The notes under the pieces were generated by a model, which was given only the letters and a program-made list of their open reading frames with translations, did not search any database and had not been told where the DNA came from. Below are positions 18,936 through 29,611 of a stretch of DNA of 64,000 bases, piece after piece; position 1 is the first letter of the stretch, and the number at the start of each line of letters is the position of its first letter. The position numbers were made by a program, and so were the translations under genes. The DNA is taken from the NCBI RefSeq assembly GCF_001613465.1, contig NZ_BDCK01000020.1, forward strand, positions 1 through 64,000, given 5' to 3'. The DNA comes from Nocardia niwae NBRC 108934 = DSM 45340. Its GTDB lineage: Bacteria > Actinomycetota > Actinomycetes > Mycobacteriales > Mycobacteriaceae.

Positions 18936-19793
18936 TTACTTGCCGCCCTTGGCGAACGACGCCGGCGCGAGGTTGTTCGCCGTGTTGGCGTCCGCGAAGG
19001 CTTCGCCGCCGTCGACCGGAACCGCCGAACCACGGTTCTCCAGCTCCTCGAGCTGCGACTCCAGGTACGACTTCAACCGCACCCGGTACTCCCGCTCGAA
19101 CGTCTTGAGCTGCTCGATCCGGCTCTCCAGGACGCTGCGCTGCTGGGTGATGGTCGCCATGATCTCGGTGTGCTTGCGCTCCGCGTCCGCCTGCAGCGCG
19201 TCGGCCTTCTCCTTGGCCTGGCGCAGCTGGCTGTCCGAGCGGCTCTGCGCGTCCGACAGCATCGCGTCCGACTTCTGGCGGGCATCGGCGATCATGGCCT
19301 CCGACCGCGTCCTGGCATCTCCGACCAGTCGCTCGGAATTCGCCCGGGCATTCGACAGCAAGCTCTCCGCCTCGGCCTTGGCGTCGCTGGTCAGCCGGTC
19401 CGCCATCTCCTGGGCGAGGCTGAGCACCTTGGCGGCCTGCAAGTTCGCGTCCGCGCCCGGAGCGTCCTTGGCCACCGGCGCGGCGGGCATCGGGGCGGGC
19501 GGCGCGGCGGGCACCGGAGGCTTGATCGGTTCCGGCGGAGGCGGCGGGGCCTGCGGAATCGGCGCTTTCACGGTGTTCGCCACGGCCGGGCCGCGGTTCT
19601 TCTTGGCGTCGGCCAATTCCGCGTCGAGTTCGGCGACCCGCTGGCGCAGATCGGCGTTCTCCTCGATGAGGCGCGAGAGCTCCTGCTCCACGAGATCCAG
19701 GAACGCGTCGACTTCATCCTCGTTGTAGCCGCGCTTCCCGATCGGCGGTTTGCTGAACGCGACGTTGTGCACATCGGCTGGGGTCAGCGGCAT
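18936..19793 (-). CDS. wag31: DivIVA/Wag31 polar growth protein
   Basis: 285 residues. A cytoplasmic coiled-coil scaffold that gathers at curved pole membrane and directs apical wall growth. The conserved N-terminal membrane-binding domain ([20 protein letters not shown], then [18 protein letters not shown]) leads into a first coiled coil. A Pro/Ala-rich linker (about 75-110) follows, then a long coiled coil full of DARxxSEAM/AEAE-like heptads (about 115-255). ATG 19793 has AAGGGA upstream. Actinobacterial Wag31 is a substrate of PknA/PknB at a Thr near residue 73; TVKAP here lies in the equivalent area. Confidence 0.96.
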   Translation of the reverse strand: MPLTPADVHNVAFSKPPIGKRGYNEDEVDAFLDLVEQELSRLIEENADLRQRVAELDAELADAKKNRGPAVANTVKAPIPQAPPPPPEPIKPPVPAAPPAPMPAAPVAKDAPGADANLQAAKVLSLAQEMADRLTSDAKAEAESLLSNARANSERLVGDARTRSEAMIADARQKSDAMLSDAQSRSDSQLRQAKEKADALQADAERKHTEIMATITQQRSVLESRIEQLKTFEREYRVRLKSYLESQLEELENRGSAVPVDGGEAFADANTANNLAPASFAKGGK

Positions 19794-19862
19794 GGAAGGA
19801 TCCCTTCACGCGTCTTTTGGAGATCTAGCAGATCTAGCAAGCTGTCTTCACGGCCCATTCTG

Positions 19863-20165
19863 TCACACCGGAGCTACCGGTTGCCCGAGCCTGCCCACGA
19901 TCGACATCAGGATGAAGACGATGAAAAGCAGGACCATAATCGACAGATCCAGGCGAATTCCGCCCAGCGACACCGGGGGTATCAACCGCCTCAGCAGTTT
20001 CACCGGGGGATCGGTGATCGTGAAGATCACCTCCAGGACGACGACCACGACACCGGTAGGACGCCAGTCTCGGGCAAAGCTACGGATGAACTCGACGATC
20101 ACCCGGCTGATCAGCAACAGCCAGAAGATGAACAGTACGAAGTACAGCACCGCGAACAAGGCCAC
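19863..20165 (-). CDS. YggT-family membrane protein
   Basis: 100 residues with two hydrophobic helices. The first is FAVLYFVLFIFWLLLISRVI, followed by EFIRSFARDWRPTG. The middle has TDPPVKLLRRLIPP, the YggT signature, before the second helix. A GTG start at 20165 gives the N-terminus seen in mycobacterial homologues; TTG 20183 would add six residues. It lies between sepF and wag31, its standard place in actinobacteria. The role is unclear, possibly division or osmotic adaptation. Confidence 0.9.
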   Translation of the reverse strand: MALFAVLYFVLFIFWLLLISRVIVEFIRSFARDWRPTGVVVVVLEVIFTITDPPVKLLRRLIPPVSLGGIRLDLSIMVLLFIVFILMSIVGRLGQPVAPV

Positions 20166-20254
20166 GAGTTCACTCTGCCGCAAAAATCGCTTCGCGCAAA
20201 ATGACCGCGCCGCACAACCTGCACCCGGTCTGCTTCACCCCCCAGATCACGAGC

Positions 20255-21037
20255 TTATTTCTGGTTGTAGAAGCCGGTTTCCGCGATGCGCCTGCGTTCT
20301 TCCGCTGATACGTCGACATCCGCCGGTGAGAGCAGGAACACTTTCGTCGCGACCTTGTCGAACGATCCGCGCAGCGCGAAGGCGAGACCCGCGGCGAAGT
20401 CGACCAGCCGCTTGGCGTCGGCGTTGCTCAAATCCACCAGATCCATGATCACCGGATTGCCCTCACGGAAGCGCTCGCCGATGATCCGAGCCTCGCTGTA
20501 ATCGCGCGGGCGCAGCGTCGTGATCTTGGACAAGGGGCCTCCGTCCTCGAAGATCCCGGGCCGCCGCACCGGGGCGGGCTCGGGACGCACGCGCTCCTCC
20601 AGCCTGCGCTCCTCGACGTCGGGGTCGACGGCGAGCGCGCCTCGTGTCGCACCGCGCAGCGGTGGCGCGCTCCCGCCCGCCCGGAACCGGCCCGACGGGG
20701 CGGACTCGATCCGAGTGGGACGCCGGGGTGCGTCGTAGCGATCGTCGCCGTAGGGCTCGTCGACGTAGTCGTCGCGGCGCGACACCGAGTAACCCGGCTT
20801 GTACGGGGACTTGTAAGCGGGCTCGGGATAGTCGACATCATCGAAACGGCCTGCGCCGTACCGATCCTCGCCGTAGCGGTCGACGTAGCCGTCGCGGTCG
20901 GAGTAGTCACGGGGCCGGGGACGGCGAGCACCGCGCTCGTCCATGCCTCGGGGGGCGCGATCGTCGACGTAGTCGTCTTCGTAATCCTCGAGCGGAACCA
21001 TGCCGAAGTACGCCTTGAACTTGTGCAGCGTGCTCAT
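20255..21037 (-). CDS. sepF: cell division protein SepF
   Basis: 260 residues. The N-terminal amphipathic helix [20 protein letters not shown] binds membrane. A long Asp/Arg/Tyr-rich disordered linker follows (about 20-165), with many DRYG/DDY-type repeats. The globular domain is from about 170 onward ([38 protein letters not shown]). SepF polymerises and anchors the C-terminal tail of FtsZ, replacing the missing FtsA. The linker is long compared with Firmicutes. ATG 21037 has AAGGAAGG upstream. Confidence 0.96.
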   Translation of the reverse strand: MSTLHKFKAYFGMVPLEDYEDDYVDDRAPRGMDERGARRPRPRDYSDRDGYVDRYGEDRYGAGRFDDVDYPEPAYKSPYKPGYSVSRRDDYVDEPYGDDRYDAPRRPTRIESAPSGRFRAGGSAPPLRGATRGALAVDPDVEERRLEERVRPEPAPVRRPGIFEDGGPLSKITTLRPRDYSEARIIGERFREGNPVIMDLVDLSNADAKRLVDFAAGLAFALRGSFDKVATKVFLLSPADVDVSAEERRRIAETGFYNQK

Positions 21038-21142
21038 TGGTCGACCTTCCTTCGGCCCCGGTGGCGGCCGGGTGTTGAAGTCTTGCTCAGCCCTCGTCAG
21101 ATCCCAGCATATGTGTCGAATGTGACTGATGAGGTTTCTTTG

Positions 21143-21904
21143 CTAGCCCGAGGTTATCGGTCGCATACCCATCAAGGCGGTACCGACACGCACAACCGTC
21201 GAACCGTGTTCGATCGCCGATTCCAGATCACCGGACATTCCCGCGGAAAGCTCTGTCGCGTCCGGATGATCGGCGAGCAACAACGTGTGCAACATCGCAA
21301 GTCGCGCAAATGCGGCATCGGTCTGCGCCCCCAGCGGGGGAATGGCCATCAGACCCGACAAACGTAATCCCGGGGCGTCCGCAATCCGTTCGGCGAGCGC
21401 GGGAAGATCGTCCGCCGTGACGCCGCCTCGCGCGGGGTCGTCGTCCAGGCTCACCTGGAGCAACACCCGCAGCGGTTCGGTGCGCTCGCCCGCCTCCAGC
21501 GCAGCCACGGCACCGGCGTCAAGAGCGGTTGCCAGACGTTCGCTGTCGATCGAGTGGACGGTGTGCGCCCAGCGGGCGACGCCGCGCGCTTTGTTCCGCT
21601 GCAACCGCCCGATCATGTGCCAGCGGATGCCGGTGAGGTCTTCCTCACGCAGGGCCGTCACCTTGGCGGCGGCTTCCTGCTCGCGCGACTCGCCGAACTC
21701 GCGCCGGCCGAGCCGGTGCAGGATCGCCACGTCCGAGGCGGGGAAGAATTTCGTCACCGGCAGCAGCCGCACCGAATCCGGCGCCCGCCCGGCCGCGCGG
21801 CATGCCGCGTCGATGCGAGCGAGCAGGCCCGACAGATTGTCCGACAGCTCGGCGGTGCGGGCCGCGAGCGTACCGTCCACCGCGGTCTTCGCTTCGGCGC
21901 TCAT
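21143..21904 (-). CDS. yggS: YggS/PLPBP-type pyridoxal-phosphate homeostasis protein
   Basis: 253 residues; a single alanine-racemase-like TIM barrel without catalytic domain 2. The PLP lysine lies in LLPVTKFFPASD. Other landmarks are REFGESREQEAAAKV, IRWHMIGRLQRNKA, and LSAGMSGDLESAIEHGSTVVRVG, which holds the phosphate. It buffers PLP and affects amino-acid pools; no racemase activity is expected. It sits between pgeF and sepF, the normal actinobacterial order. Confidence 0.93.
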   Translation of the reverse strand: MSAEAKTAVDGTLAARTAELSDNLSGLLARIDAACRAAGRAPDSVRLLPVTKFFPASDVAILHRLGRREFGESREQEAAAKVTALREEDLTGIRWHMIGRLQRNKARGVARWAHTVHSIDSERLATALDAGAVAALEAGERTEPLRVLLQVSLDDDPARGGVTADDLPALAERIADAPGLRLSGLMAIPPLGAQTDAAFARLAMLHTLLLADHPDATELSAGMSGDLESAIEHGSTVVRVGTALMGMRPITSG

Positions 21905-21956
21905 GCCAGCGCCCCGGCCACGCTCGACGGCACCCCGCGGGCGGCAGCTCGCGCGC

Positions 21957-22685
21957 TCACGCGGCGGCCTCCATCCAGATCACGCCGCCGATCCGTCCGG
22001 TCGGCGCGCCACGGCGATGGCTGAACAGCGTGTGGTCCTCGATGGTGCAGCGCGGGTCGACGGCGATCGCCCGGACGCCTGCCTCGGTGAGCTGCCGGGA
22101 GATGCCCGCGCGCAGATCCAGCCCAGGGGTGCCGCGGACCGTGGTGGTCGCGCTGCCGGGCAGATGCGCTTCGACGTCGGCGCGCATGGCGGCCGGGACC
22201 TCGTACTGACGGCCGGAGGCGGCAGGCCCGAGCAAAGCGCCCACCCGGTCCAGCCGGGCGCCGACCGACACCATGGCCTCGAGCACGCGCGGCACGATGC
22301 CGATGCGAGCGCCGATCCGCCCCGCGTGCACGGCGGCGATCACGCCCGCCTCGTCGTCGGACAGCAGGATGGGCACGCAGTCGGCGGTGAGCACGACCAG
22401 CGCGAGCCCGGGCACGGTGGTCACCAGCGCGTCGGTGGCGGGAACCGGTTCGGCGCGCGGGCCGTCGACGATCTCCACGGTGCGGCCGTGGATCTGCTCC
22501 ATCCACACCAGGCGCTCGGGCGGCAGGCCGATGCCCTCGGCCAGGCGGTCGCGGTTGCGCCGCACGGCCGCCGGATCATCGCCGACGTGGTCACCCAGAT
22601 TGAACGAGTCGTAGGGGGGCGCCGAGAAGCCTCCGGACCTGGTCGTGGTGACCCGTCGGACAGTGATGGTCGGCGCGATAGTCAT
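21957..22685 (-). CDS. pgeF: YfiH/PgeF laccase-domain protein
   Basis: 242 residues. Family motifs: WMEQIHG, LTADCVPILL (Cys metal ligand), AAVHAGRIG (His ligand), and CTIEDHTLFSHRR near the C-terminus. Homologues act on purine nucleosides or remove misplaced L-Ser from peptidoglycan precursors. The position beside ftsZ in the mur/fts cluster favours the cell-wall editing role (inference). HAGWRG of many homologues is HAGRIG here. ATG 22685 has no Shine-Dalgarno but TACGCT (22693-22698) 7 bases upstream, so it may be leaderless. Confidence 0.9.
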   Translation of the reverse strand: MTIAPTITVRRVTTTRSGGFSAPPYDSFNLGDHVGDDPAAVRRNRDRLAEGIGLPPERLVWMEQIHGRTVEIVDGPRAEPVPATDALVTTVPGLALVVLTADCVPILLSDDEAGVIAAVHAGRIGARIGIVPRVLEAMVSVGARLDRVGALLGPAASGRQYEVPAAMRADVEAHLPGSATTTVRGTPGLDLRAGISRQLTEAGVRAIAVDPRCTIEDHTLFSHRRGAPTGRIGGVIWMEAAA

Positions 22686-22882
22686 GGCGACGAGCGTAGT
22701 GGCGCTCCCCGAACGGCGTCGAAATGCCCAGGTAGAGAGCTGATCTTCCCCCGGGGCGGGGACGGTTGCCCCGCGTCGGGCACTCGAGCCCGATCCCGCC
22801 CGGCCGGCCTACGCGCCGGCGTTCCCCGTGTTCGTTCGATAGTCGTGCTGCGGGACACCACTCCCCGTGTCCCTCCGACGCG

Positions 22883-22938
22883 TCCCGGCGCGAGCCGGGA
22901 TCGCTCTTTCCAGCTCGGTCCCGGCCTGCGCCGGAACC
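22883..22938. repeat. two REP-like inverted-repeat units
   Basis: TCCCGGC-GCGA-GCCGGGA (22883-22900) and, 16 bases on, GGTCCCGGC-CTGC-GCCGGAACC (22917-22938, one mismatch) are related small hairpins. On the minus strand both translate as PAQAGT/PARAGT, a hallmark of dispersed CCGG-hairpin repeats. They lie just beyond the ftsZ stop and may also serve as its terminator. Confidence 0.6.
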
Positions 22939-22950
22939 ACACTCCAGCGC

Positions 22951-24195
22951 TCAGCCCCGCCGCATGAACGACGGCACGTCCACGTCGTCGTCATCGTCGC
23001 CCGCGTCCGGCGGCGTGATGTGCGATCGCGAGTTGCTCGTCACGGTCGGCTCGCCCAGGGTGCGCGGTCGTTCGGTGTCCCGGTAGCTCGGCAGCGTGCC
23101 ACGACCCGTCGTGCCGGTGGGAGACGTGCTCGGGGTGCTGTCGCTGCCGCGCGCCGCGATCTCGCTGGTGCGGCTCTGCCCGATCTCCCCCGAGCGCGCC
23201 GTGCCGATGGCGCCGCGACCCGCGCTCTCGAAGGTGCGCCGGGCCGGGCCGCCGCCGTCGAAGCCCGCCGCGATCACGGTGACCCGGACCTCGTCTCCGA
23301 GCGAATCGTCGATCACCGTGCCGAAGATGATGTTGGCCTCGATGTGCGCGGCCTCCTGCACCAGCGATGCCGCCTCGTTGATCTCGAACAGACCGAGGTC
23401 CGACCCGCCCGCGATCGACAGCAGCACTCCGTGCGCACCGTCCATGGACGCTTCCAGCAGCGGTGAATTGATCGCGGACTCGGCGGCCTTCACCGAACGG
23501 CCCTCGCCACGCGCCGAACCGATGCCCATCAGCGCGCTGCCCGCGCCGGACATCACGCTCTTGACGTCGGCGAAGTCGACGTTGATCAGACCGGGGGTGG
23601 TGATCAGGTCGGTGATGCCCTGCACACCGTTGAGCAGCACCTCGTCCGCGGAACGGAAAGCGTCCATCAGACTCACGGCCGCGTCGCCGAGTTGCAGCAG
23701 CCGATCGTTCGGGATCACGATCAGCGTGTCGCACGACTCGCGCAGCAGGTTGATGCCGACCTCGGCCTGGTTCCCGCGCCGCTTGCCCTCGAAGGAGAAC
23801 GGACGCGTGACCACGCCGATGGTGAGCGCACCGAGCTTGCGGGCGATCTGCGCGACGACCGGGGCGCCACCGGTGCCGGTGCCGCCGCCCTCGCCCGCGG
23901 TCACGAAGACCATGTCGGCGCCCTTGAGCACCTCTTCGATCTCGTCCTTGTGGTCCTCGGCGGCCTTGCGCCCGACCTCGGGGTCCGCGCCGGCTCCCAG
24001 ACCGCGGGTCAGCTCACGGCCGACGTCGAGCTTGACGTCGGCATCGCTCATCAGCAGCGCCTGGGCGTCGGTGTTGACCGCGATGAACTCGACACCTTTG
24101 AGTCCCTGCTCGATCATCCGGTTGACGGCATTCACACCGCCGCCGCCGATACCGACGACCTTGATCACCGCAAGGTAGTTGTGCGGGGGCGTCAT
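22951..24195 (-). CDS. ftsZ: cell division GTPase FtsZ
   Basis: 414 residues. The tubulin-like protein that forms the division ring. The GTP-binding domain begins [16 protein letters not shown]; the tubulin signature GGGTGTG is at about residue 105-111; NLDF-type synergy-loop sequences follow. After about residue 315 there is a Ser/Thr/Gly-rich flexible linker, and the conserved C-terminal peptide [13 protein letters not shown] that binds SepF and FtsW. ATG 24195 has GAAGG about 12 bases upstream. About 350 bases of upstream sequence probably hold its own promoter. Confidence 0.98.
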   Translation of the reverse strand: MTPPHNYLAVIKVVGIGGGGVNAVNRMIEQGLKGVEFIAVNTDAQALLMSDADVKLDVGRELTRGLGAGADPEVGRKAAEDHKDEIEEVLKGADMVFVTAGEGGGTGTGGAPVVAQIARKLGALTIGVVTRPFSFEGKRRGNQAEVGINLLRESCDTLIVIPNDRLLQLGDAAVSLMDAFRSADEVLLNGVQGITDLITTPGLINVDFADVKSVMSGAGSALMGIGSARGEGRSVKAAESAINSPLLEASMDGAHGVLLSIAGGSDLGLFEINEAASLVQEAAHIEANIIFGTVIDDSLGDEVRVTVIAAGFDGGGPARRTFESAGRGAIGTARSGEIGQSRTSEIAARGSDSTPSTSPTGTTGRGTLPSYRDTERPRTLGEPTVTSNSRSHITPPDAGDDDDDVDVPSFMRRG

Positions 24196-24545
24196 GGGCT
24201 CTCGCCTTCCTTCGATCTAAAGCCTGTCGTTTCCGGATTCTCGGCACGCCGCTTCGCGGCCCGCTCCGGGGTCGGGTCGCTGGAAAAGCGAACCGCGGCT
24301 CGGGCAAACTCTAAAGCTCAACCATAGGGTTAGCGTTATGTCAAGTATCCGACTGTTGCGGAACGCTATTCGCAGCCGACGCGATACGCGCGCAGGCGCG
24401 CCGAAACGAAAGCCAGAATCTTGCGTGATCCCGCTCGTCTCGCCGCTCCACACGTCGTATGGTGAACGGTTGCCCCCCGGCCCCCTTCTCCGCGCCGGAA
24501 CTCCTTCCGGACCGCCGAAAAATACCTGGGCGCAATGGGTGTGGA
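24196..24545. other. ftsQ-ftsZ intergenic region
   Basis: 350 bases without a gene, locally AT-richer than the surroundings. On the minus strand a TTGACA (24344-24339) is followed by GCTAACCCTATGGTTGAGC, an imperfect dyad. No -10 at standard spacing is obvious, so a promoter is likely but not mapped. The region probably gives ftsZ expression separate from the mur genes. Confidence 0.5.
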
Positions 24546-25268
24546 TCACTTTACCGTGACCAGATTGGGACTCGACACATCGAACACCGTTCCGGGGCGC
24601 GTCAACAACGGCAACACCACCGCCGCCTTTCGTTCGGCGTCGTCGCTCCCGCCCCAGAGTACCGTGCGGCCGTCCTTCAGATTCAGCGAAATGTCCGAAA
24701 GGGACCGCGCCGCAACCTCACTCACCTGAACCGCCAGCGCAGGCGGCACGATGGCGAGTATCGCGACCGCCGCCCTGGTCACCGGATCGGCGCTGCCGGG
24801 ATGATCGGTGATCAACTTCGGCACGCCGATCGGCGCGGGCTCGACCGCGAATTCCACGCCGTCGGCGTCCAGCAGATGCGCGCCCTCCTGGCTCTCGTAG
24901 AACAACACCGCCGCGCGCTCGACGACCGTCACCCGGATCGTGGACGGAAATATCCGCTGCACGCGCGCTGTGCGCACTTTCGGAATGCTCGCCACCCGCC
25001 GTGCCATGGCGTCGGTGTCGATCCGCAGTATCGAGCGGCCGGACGGGATTTCGAGTCGATCCCGTACTTGCTGCTCGGGCGCCGCCACCGCCCCGTCGAT
25101 CCGCACGGTGCGCACCGAGAGCACAGGGGTGAACCAGGCGACGGCACCGACCACTGCAAGGACGCACACGCTCAGCAATCCCCACAGCCGGACCCGGCGC
25201 CATTCGACCTCGCCGAACCGTTCACCCACGCGACGCCCGGCCGCGCGCGCCGACCCGACTACGCGCAC
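24546..25268 (-). CDS. ftsQ: cell division protein FtsQ
   Basis: 240 residues; a bitopic divisome protein. A short basic cytoplasmic tail precedes a transmembrane helix (about 29-48, LWGLLSVCVLAVVGAVAWF). A POTRA domain follows (VRTVRIDGAVAAPEQQVRDRL), then the FtsQ beta domain with ERAAVLFYESQEGAHLLDADGV. GTG 25268 lies 6 bases after the murC stop. It ends the murC-side operon before the ftsZ promoter region. Confidence 0.93.
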   Translation of the reverse strand: MRVVGSARAAGRRVGERFGEVEWRRVRLWGLLSVCVLAVVGAVAWFTPVLSVRTVRIDGAVAAPEQQVRDRLEIPSGRSILRIDTDAMARRVASIPKVRTARVQRIFPSTIRVTVVERAAVLFYESQEGAHLLDADGVEFAVEPAPIGVPKLITDHPGSADPVTRAAVAILAIVPPALAVQVSEVAARSLSDISLNLKDGRTVLWGGSDDAERKAAVVLPLLTRPGTVFDVSSPNLVTVK

Positions 25269-25274
25269 CCCCGG

Positions 25275-26846
25275 TCACCGTCCGTGCTGGGGACGCGCCC
25301 GTAATCCGTCGAGAATCTGGCTGCCGAGCATCGTCACGTCGCCCGCGCCCATGGTGATCACCACGTCGCCCGGCAACGCCAGCCCCGCGACCTGGCGCCC
25401 GACCCGCGACATATCCGGTTGATAGTGCACCGGCTTCGTCACCGACTGAGCGACCAGCGCTCCGTTCACGCCGGGCAACGGCTTCTCCCGCGCGCCGTAG
25501 ACATCGAGCACGACGACCTCGTCGGCCAGGCTCAGCGCGGCGCCGAAGTCCTGCGCGAAGGTCGCGGTGCGGCTGTAGAGATGCGGCTGGAAGACCACGA
25601 TCACCCGGCCCTGCCTGGAGCGGGCGCCGTCACGGGCCTCCTGCTGAACCAATTCGGCGGCGGCGCCGAGCACGGCTCGCACCTCGGTGGGGTGGTGGGC
25701 GTAGTCGTCGAACACCCGCACGCCGTTCTCCCGCCCGGCGAACTGGAACCGGCGGTGCACGCCGCCGAACCCTTCCAGGCCCTGGACGATCTCCCCCACG
25801 TCGGCGCCGGTGGCCCGGGCGGCGAGCAGGGCCCCGAGCGCGTTGAGCGCCATGTGCCTGCCCGGCACCGACAGGCGCACCGTGCGCGGCGCGGCCTCGT
25901 CGGCGAGCTGGAACTGCGCGATGCCGCCGACGTCGCGCGGCTCCCAGCTGTGCAACCGGGCGCCCACCGGGACCGGCGCGTCCGCGAGGTCACCGGAGCC
26001 GTAGCCCAGGACCTGGACGTTCCGCTCGGCCAAGCGCTCACCGACCCGCTCGGCCAGTGCCCGCGAGCCCGGATCGTCCAGGCACACCACCAGCAGGCCG
26101 CCCGCGGCGAGCCGATCGGCGAAGTCGTCGAAGACCTGCACGTAGGCCTCGTCGGAGCCGAAGAAATCCAGGTGGTCGGACTCGATGTTGGTGACGACGG
26201 CGACGTCGGGGTCGTACTGCAGCAGGGAGCCGTCGCTCTCGTCGGCCTCCGCCACGAAGATGTCGCCGGTGCCGTGGTGGGCGTTGGTGCCCGCCTCGTT
26301 CAGCTCGCCACCCACCGCGAAGGACGGATCGAGACCACAGTGCTGCAACGACACGATGAGCATCGAGGTGGTGGAGGTCTTGCCGTGCGTGCCGGAGACG
26401 AGCAGGGTGCGATGCCCCCGCATGAGCGCGGCCAGCACCGCGGGGCGCAGCAGCACCGGGATCTCACGCCGACCGGCCTCGACCAGTTCGGGATTGGTCT
26501 TCGGGATGGCCGCGTACGTCGTGACCACCGCGGTCGGGCCGCCGGGCAGCAGATCCAACGCGGAAGCGTCATGGCCGATCCGCACCTGCGCGCCGCGAGC
26601 GCGCAACGCCAGCACGCCCCGGCTCTCCTTCGCGTCCGACCCGGAGACGGCGCCGCCGCGGGCCAGCAGGATCCGCGCGATACCGGACATCCCGGCCCCG
26701 CCGATGCCGACCATGTGCACGCGCTCCAGCTCCTGGGGCAGGCCGGTCCGTTCGGCGGTGTTGTCCGGCGCCACCCGGTCGGCGGTGCCCGGCGCCACCC
26801 GGTCGGCGTTGTCCGGCGCCACCCGGTCGGCGGTCGTGTCGCTCAT
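25275..26846 (-). CDS. murC: UDP-N-acetylmuramate--L-alanine ligase
   Basis: 523 residues. It adds the first L-Ala to UDP-MurNAc in the cytoplasm. The Rossmann-like start [18 protein letters not shown] is followed by the ATP loop GTHGKTST (about 152), [12 protein letters not shown] and [10 protein letters not shown] ~30-residue N-terminal extension consists of three copies of an 8-residue repeat ([16 protein letters not shown]), encoded by a 24-bp tandem repeat; it is outside the catalytic fold. ATG 26846 overlaps the murG stop (ATGA). Confidence 0.96.
   Translation of the reverse strand: MSDTTADRVAPDNADRVAPGTADRVAPDNTAERTGLPQELERVHMVGIGGAGMSGIARILLARGGAVSGSDAKESRGVLALRARGAQVRIGHDASALDLLPGGPTAVVTTYAAIPKTNPELVEAGRREIPVLLRPAVLAALMRGHRTLLVSGTHGKTSTTSMLIVSLQHCGLDPSFAVGGELNEAGTNAHHGTGDIFVAEADESDGSLLQYDPDVAVVTNIESDHLDFFGSDEAYVQVFDDFADRLAAGGLLVVCLDDPGSRALAERVGERLAERNVQVLGYGSGDLADAPVPVGARLHSWEPRDVGGIAQFQLADEAAPRTVRLSVPGRHMALNALGALLAARATGADVGEIVQGLEGFGGVHRRFQFAGRENGVRVFDDYAHHPTEVRAVLGAAAELVQQEARDGARSRQGRVIVVFQPHLYSRTATFAQDFGAALSLADEVVVLDVYGAREKPLPGVNGALVAQSVTKPVHYQPDMSRVGRQVAGLALPGDVVITMGAGDVTMLGSQILDGLRARPQHGR
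26761..26832 (-). repeat. 24-bp tandem repeat (3 copies) inside murC
   Basis: Three consecutive 24-base units (26761-26784, 26785-26808, 26809-26832). The outer two are identical and the middle differs at its first bases. Being a multiple of three, copy changes would only lengthen or shorten the MurC N-terminus. Confidence 0.9.
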
Positions 26847-27946
26847 CGGCGCGCCACCTCCATCGCGATCCGCGCCACCTCGTCGGCGGCGTCGCGGTGC
26901 CCGGCGCCTGCGGCGGCCCGGCCCATCTCGATCAGCCGTTCGGGGTCCATGAGCAGCGGAATCACCTCATCGATCACGTACTTCGGCGTCAACTCGGAAT
27001 CGGGGACAATTCTGCCACCGCCCTGGCGCACCACGGGCCGGGCGTTGAGTTCCTGCTCCCCGTTGCCGTGCGGCAGCGGCACGTAGAACGCGGGCAGCCC
27101 GACCGCGGAGACCTCCGCGACGGTCATCGCGCCCGACCGGCAGACCACCGCGTCGGCGGCGGCGTAGGCGAGGTCCATCCGGGACAGATAGGGCACCGCC
27201 ACGTACCGGGCGACGTCCGCACCGGCCTCGTCCACCTCGAGAGTGTTCTTGGGACCGTGCGCGTGCAGCACCGAGATGCCCGCGGCGGCGAGCTGCGGAG
27301 CGGCGCCGGATACCGCCTCGTTCAGCGTCCGCGCGCCCTGCGAGCCACCGAAGACCAGCAACACCGGCCCTTCGGCCGGAAGACCGAAGTGCGCCCGCGC
27401 CTCGGCGCGCAGAGCGGCCCGGTCCAGGCCGGTGATCGAGGCGCGCACCGGGATGCCCACCACCCGCGCGTCCGGCAGACCGGAGTCCGGGACCGCCGCG
27501 AGCACCCGCGCGGCCCGGCGAGCGCCGACCTTGTTCGCGATACCGGCCTTCGCGTTCGCCTCGTGCACCACCACCGGGACCGGACGCCTGCGGCGCAGCA
27601 TGCCCGCGCCCGCGGCGAGATACGCCGGAAGCGCCACGTAACCGCCGAAACCGATGATCACGTCGGCCTCGACCGCATCGATGATCGCCCGGGTGGCGGC
27701 CATCGAGGCCCGCACCCGGCCGGGCAGCCGCAACAGATCGGCGGTGGGTTTGCGCGGCAACGGGACCGGAGGGATGAGTTCGAGCGGATAGCCGCGTTCG
27801 GGGACCAAGCGAGTTTCCAGGCCGCGTTCGGTGCCCAGTGCCGTCACCCGGACGGAATCGTCGAGCCGCCGCAACGCGTCGGCCACCGCCAGTGCCGGTT
27901 CGATGTGGCCCGCCGTGCCGCCGCCCGCGACGATTACCGAGATCAC
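26843..27946 (-). CDS. murG: MurG lipid II-forming GlcNAc transferase
   Basis: 367 residues. A GT-B enzyme at the inner membrane face that adds GlcNAc to lipid I. N-terminal [20 protein letters not shown] and [15 protein letters not shown]-terminal donor-binding [13 protein letters not shown] and [36 protein letters not shown] 27946 was preferred because it overlaps the ftsW stop (GTGA), has GGAAGA upstream, and directly precedes the first beta strand. Confidence 0.97.
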   Translation of the reverse strand: MISVIVAGGGTAGHIEPALAVADALRRLDDSVRVTALGTERGLETRLVPERGYPLELIPPVPLPRKPTADLLRLPGRVRASMAATRAIIDAVEADVIIGFGGYVALPAYLAAGAGMLRRRRPVPVVVHEANAKAGIANKVGARRAARVLAAVPDSGLPDARVVGIPVRASITGLDRAALRAEARAHFGLPAEGPVLLVFGGSQGARTLNEAVSGAAPQLAAAGISVLHAHGPKNTLEVDEAGADVARYVAVPYLSRMDLAYAAADAVVCRSGAMTVAEVSAVGLPAFYVPLPHGNGEQELNARPVVRQGGGRIVPDSELTPKYVIDEVIPLLMDPERLIEMGRAAAGAGHRDAADEVARIAMEVARR

Positions 27947-29448
27947 CTGGATCTTCCCCGTTCTCTTGCGTGATTGACCGGATAGCTGGGTTCCCAAGCC
28001 CGGGTGGCGCGCGCCGAGCTGGTGCCGCGGCTCTCCGGCGAGCGGCGCCGCGCCGGTTCCGCGCCGAACCGGCCGCCCCGCCCCCGCGGGAGCGCCGACG
28101 GTCCGCGGTCGGCCTGCCGCGGCGCCCGGCCGCGACGGGACCCGCTCGCCCGAGCCGGTGCGTACACCTCGGGTTTGGGCAACCGCAACAGCCTACTGAA
28201 ACGACCGTCCTGTCCGGCGTGCAGCGCCGCGACGGCCTCCGGCTCGTGTCGCGCGGCGTTGGCGATGAGCCCGAACATGAGCAGGGTGATCGCGAGCGAC
28301 GAACCACCGGCCGACACCAGGGGCAGCTGCAGCCCGGTGACCGGCAGCAGACCGACCACATAGCCGATGTTGATCATGGCCTGTCCGGCGATCCACGTCG
28401 TCGCGGAGGCGGTCAGCAATTGCAGGAACGGGTCAGCCGACCGGCTGGCGATGCGCAGTCCGGTGTAGACGAACAGCGCGAACAGCCCGAGCACCAGCGC
28501 GCAGCCCAGAAAGCCCAGTTCTTCGCCGATGATCGCGAAGATGAAATCGTTGTGCGCGTTCGGCAGGTAGCTCCACTTGGCCCGGCTCTGTCCCAGCCCT
28601 CTGCCCCAGATCCCCCCGTCGGCAAGGGAATACAGGGCTTGACGCGCTTGGTAGTTGTCGCCCTGCGGATCGGAGCCCGGGTTGAAGAAGGACCGGACCC
28701 GATTGGACCGATAACCGGCCGACATGGCGAGCACGCCCGCGGCCACGACACCGGAGATCGCGATCGTCACGAACAGCCGGACCGGCAGACCGCCGAACCA
28801 CAGCAGGGCGCCGAGGATGATGCCCACCGCGACCGTGGTGCTGAGATTCGGCTGGACCACGATCAACAGACACACCAGCACACCCGCCGGGACGAGCGGC
28901 ACGAGGATGTCGCGCAAGCTCGATCCGATCGCGCGCCGGGAGACCAGCAGGTGCGCGCCCCAGACGATCAGGGTCACCTTCACGACCTCGGAGGGCTGCA
29001 CCGAGACGGGGCCGAAGATCAGCCAGCGACGCGCACCCTGCACCTGCGTGCCGATACCCGGGATGAGAACCAGGACCAGCGCCAGCACCGATATCGCGAA
29101 CAGCGGGAACGACGCCTGGCGCAACAGGCGCAGCGGAACCCGCAGGGCCAGATAGAACAGGACGGCGCCGATCGCCGCGAACAACGTCTGCTGGATGAAC
29201 AGGGAGTAGGCCGACCCGCCCTCCGCGTACTCCACGACTCCGGACGCCGACAGAACCATGACCAGGCCGAGCGCCGTCAGCAGCGTGGCGATCGTCACGA
29301 CCAGATGGAACGACGCGAGCGGCCGCGCCAGCCACGACGCCGGACCTCTTCCTGCCGCACCGCCACGCGGTGCTTGCGGGCCGGCCTTTCGCGCGGCCGA
29401 GGTCCGGGCTGCCCTACCGGTCCAACGCTTGCCGTTACCCGAAATCAC
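27943..29448 (-). CDS. ftsW: SEDS peptidoglycan glycosyltransferase FtsW
   Basis: 501 residues; about ten transmembrane helices from residue 45. It polymerises lipid II together with PbpB at the septum. Signatures: [42 protein letters not shown], and [12 protein letters not shown] 40-residue basic N-terminus and a long (about 90 residues) Arg/Pro-rich C-terminal tail are typical of actinobacteria, where they bind other divisome proteins. GTG 29448 has GGAGAG upstream. 163 bases separate it from murD, the largest gap in the mur part. Confidence 0.95.
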   Translation of the reverse strand: MISGNGKRWTGRAARTSAARKAGPQAPRGGAAGRGPASWLARPLASFHLVVTIATLLTALGLVMVLSASGVVEYAEGGSAYSLFIQQTLFAAIGAVLFYLALRVPLRLLRQASFPLFAISVLALVLVLIPGIGTQVQGARRWLIFGPVSVQPSEVVKVTLIVWGAHLLVSRRAIGSSLRDILVPLVPAGVLVCLLIVVQPNLSTTVAVGIILGALLWFGGLPVRLFVTIAISGVVAAGVLAMSAGYRSNRVRSFFNPGSDPQGDNYQARQALYSLADGGIWGRGLGQSRAKWSYLPNAHNDFIFAIIGEELGFLGCALVLGLFALFVYTGLRIASRSADPFLQLLTASATTWIAGQAMINIGYVVGLLPVTGLQLPLVSAGGSSLAITLLMFGLIANAARHEPEAVAALHAGQDGRFSRLLRLPKPEVYAPARASGSRRGRAPRQADRGPSALPRGRGGRFGAEPARRRSPESRGTSSARATRAWEPSYPVNHARERGRSR

Positions 29449-29611
29449 GAAACGCTCTCCCGCCCTGCCCTCTGTCGTCGCGCTCGGAGGGCGTCCTGGC
29501 CGCGGCTGGAAGCGCCGCGACGGCGTTCACCGGTGTGGCTGCCGTTCGGACCGGGGAGACGACTCGGCCGACCGGGGCGGGCGTCCACACCGGACCCGCC
29601 CCGGTCGGCAG

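Noticed and set aside
24339..24344. TTGACA upstream of ftsZ as a mapped promoter
   Set aside because: No -10 element is found 16-18 bases downstream, so only the region, not a promoter, is annotated.
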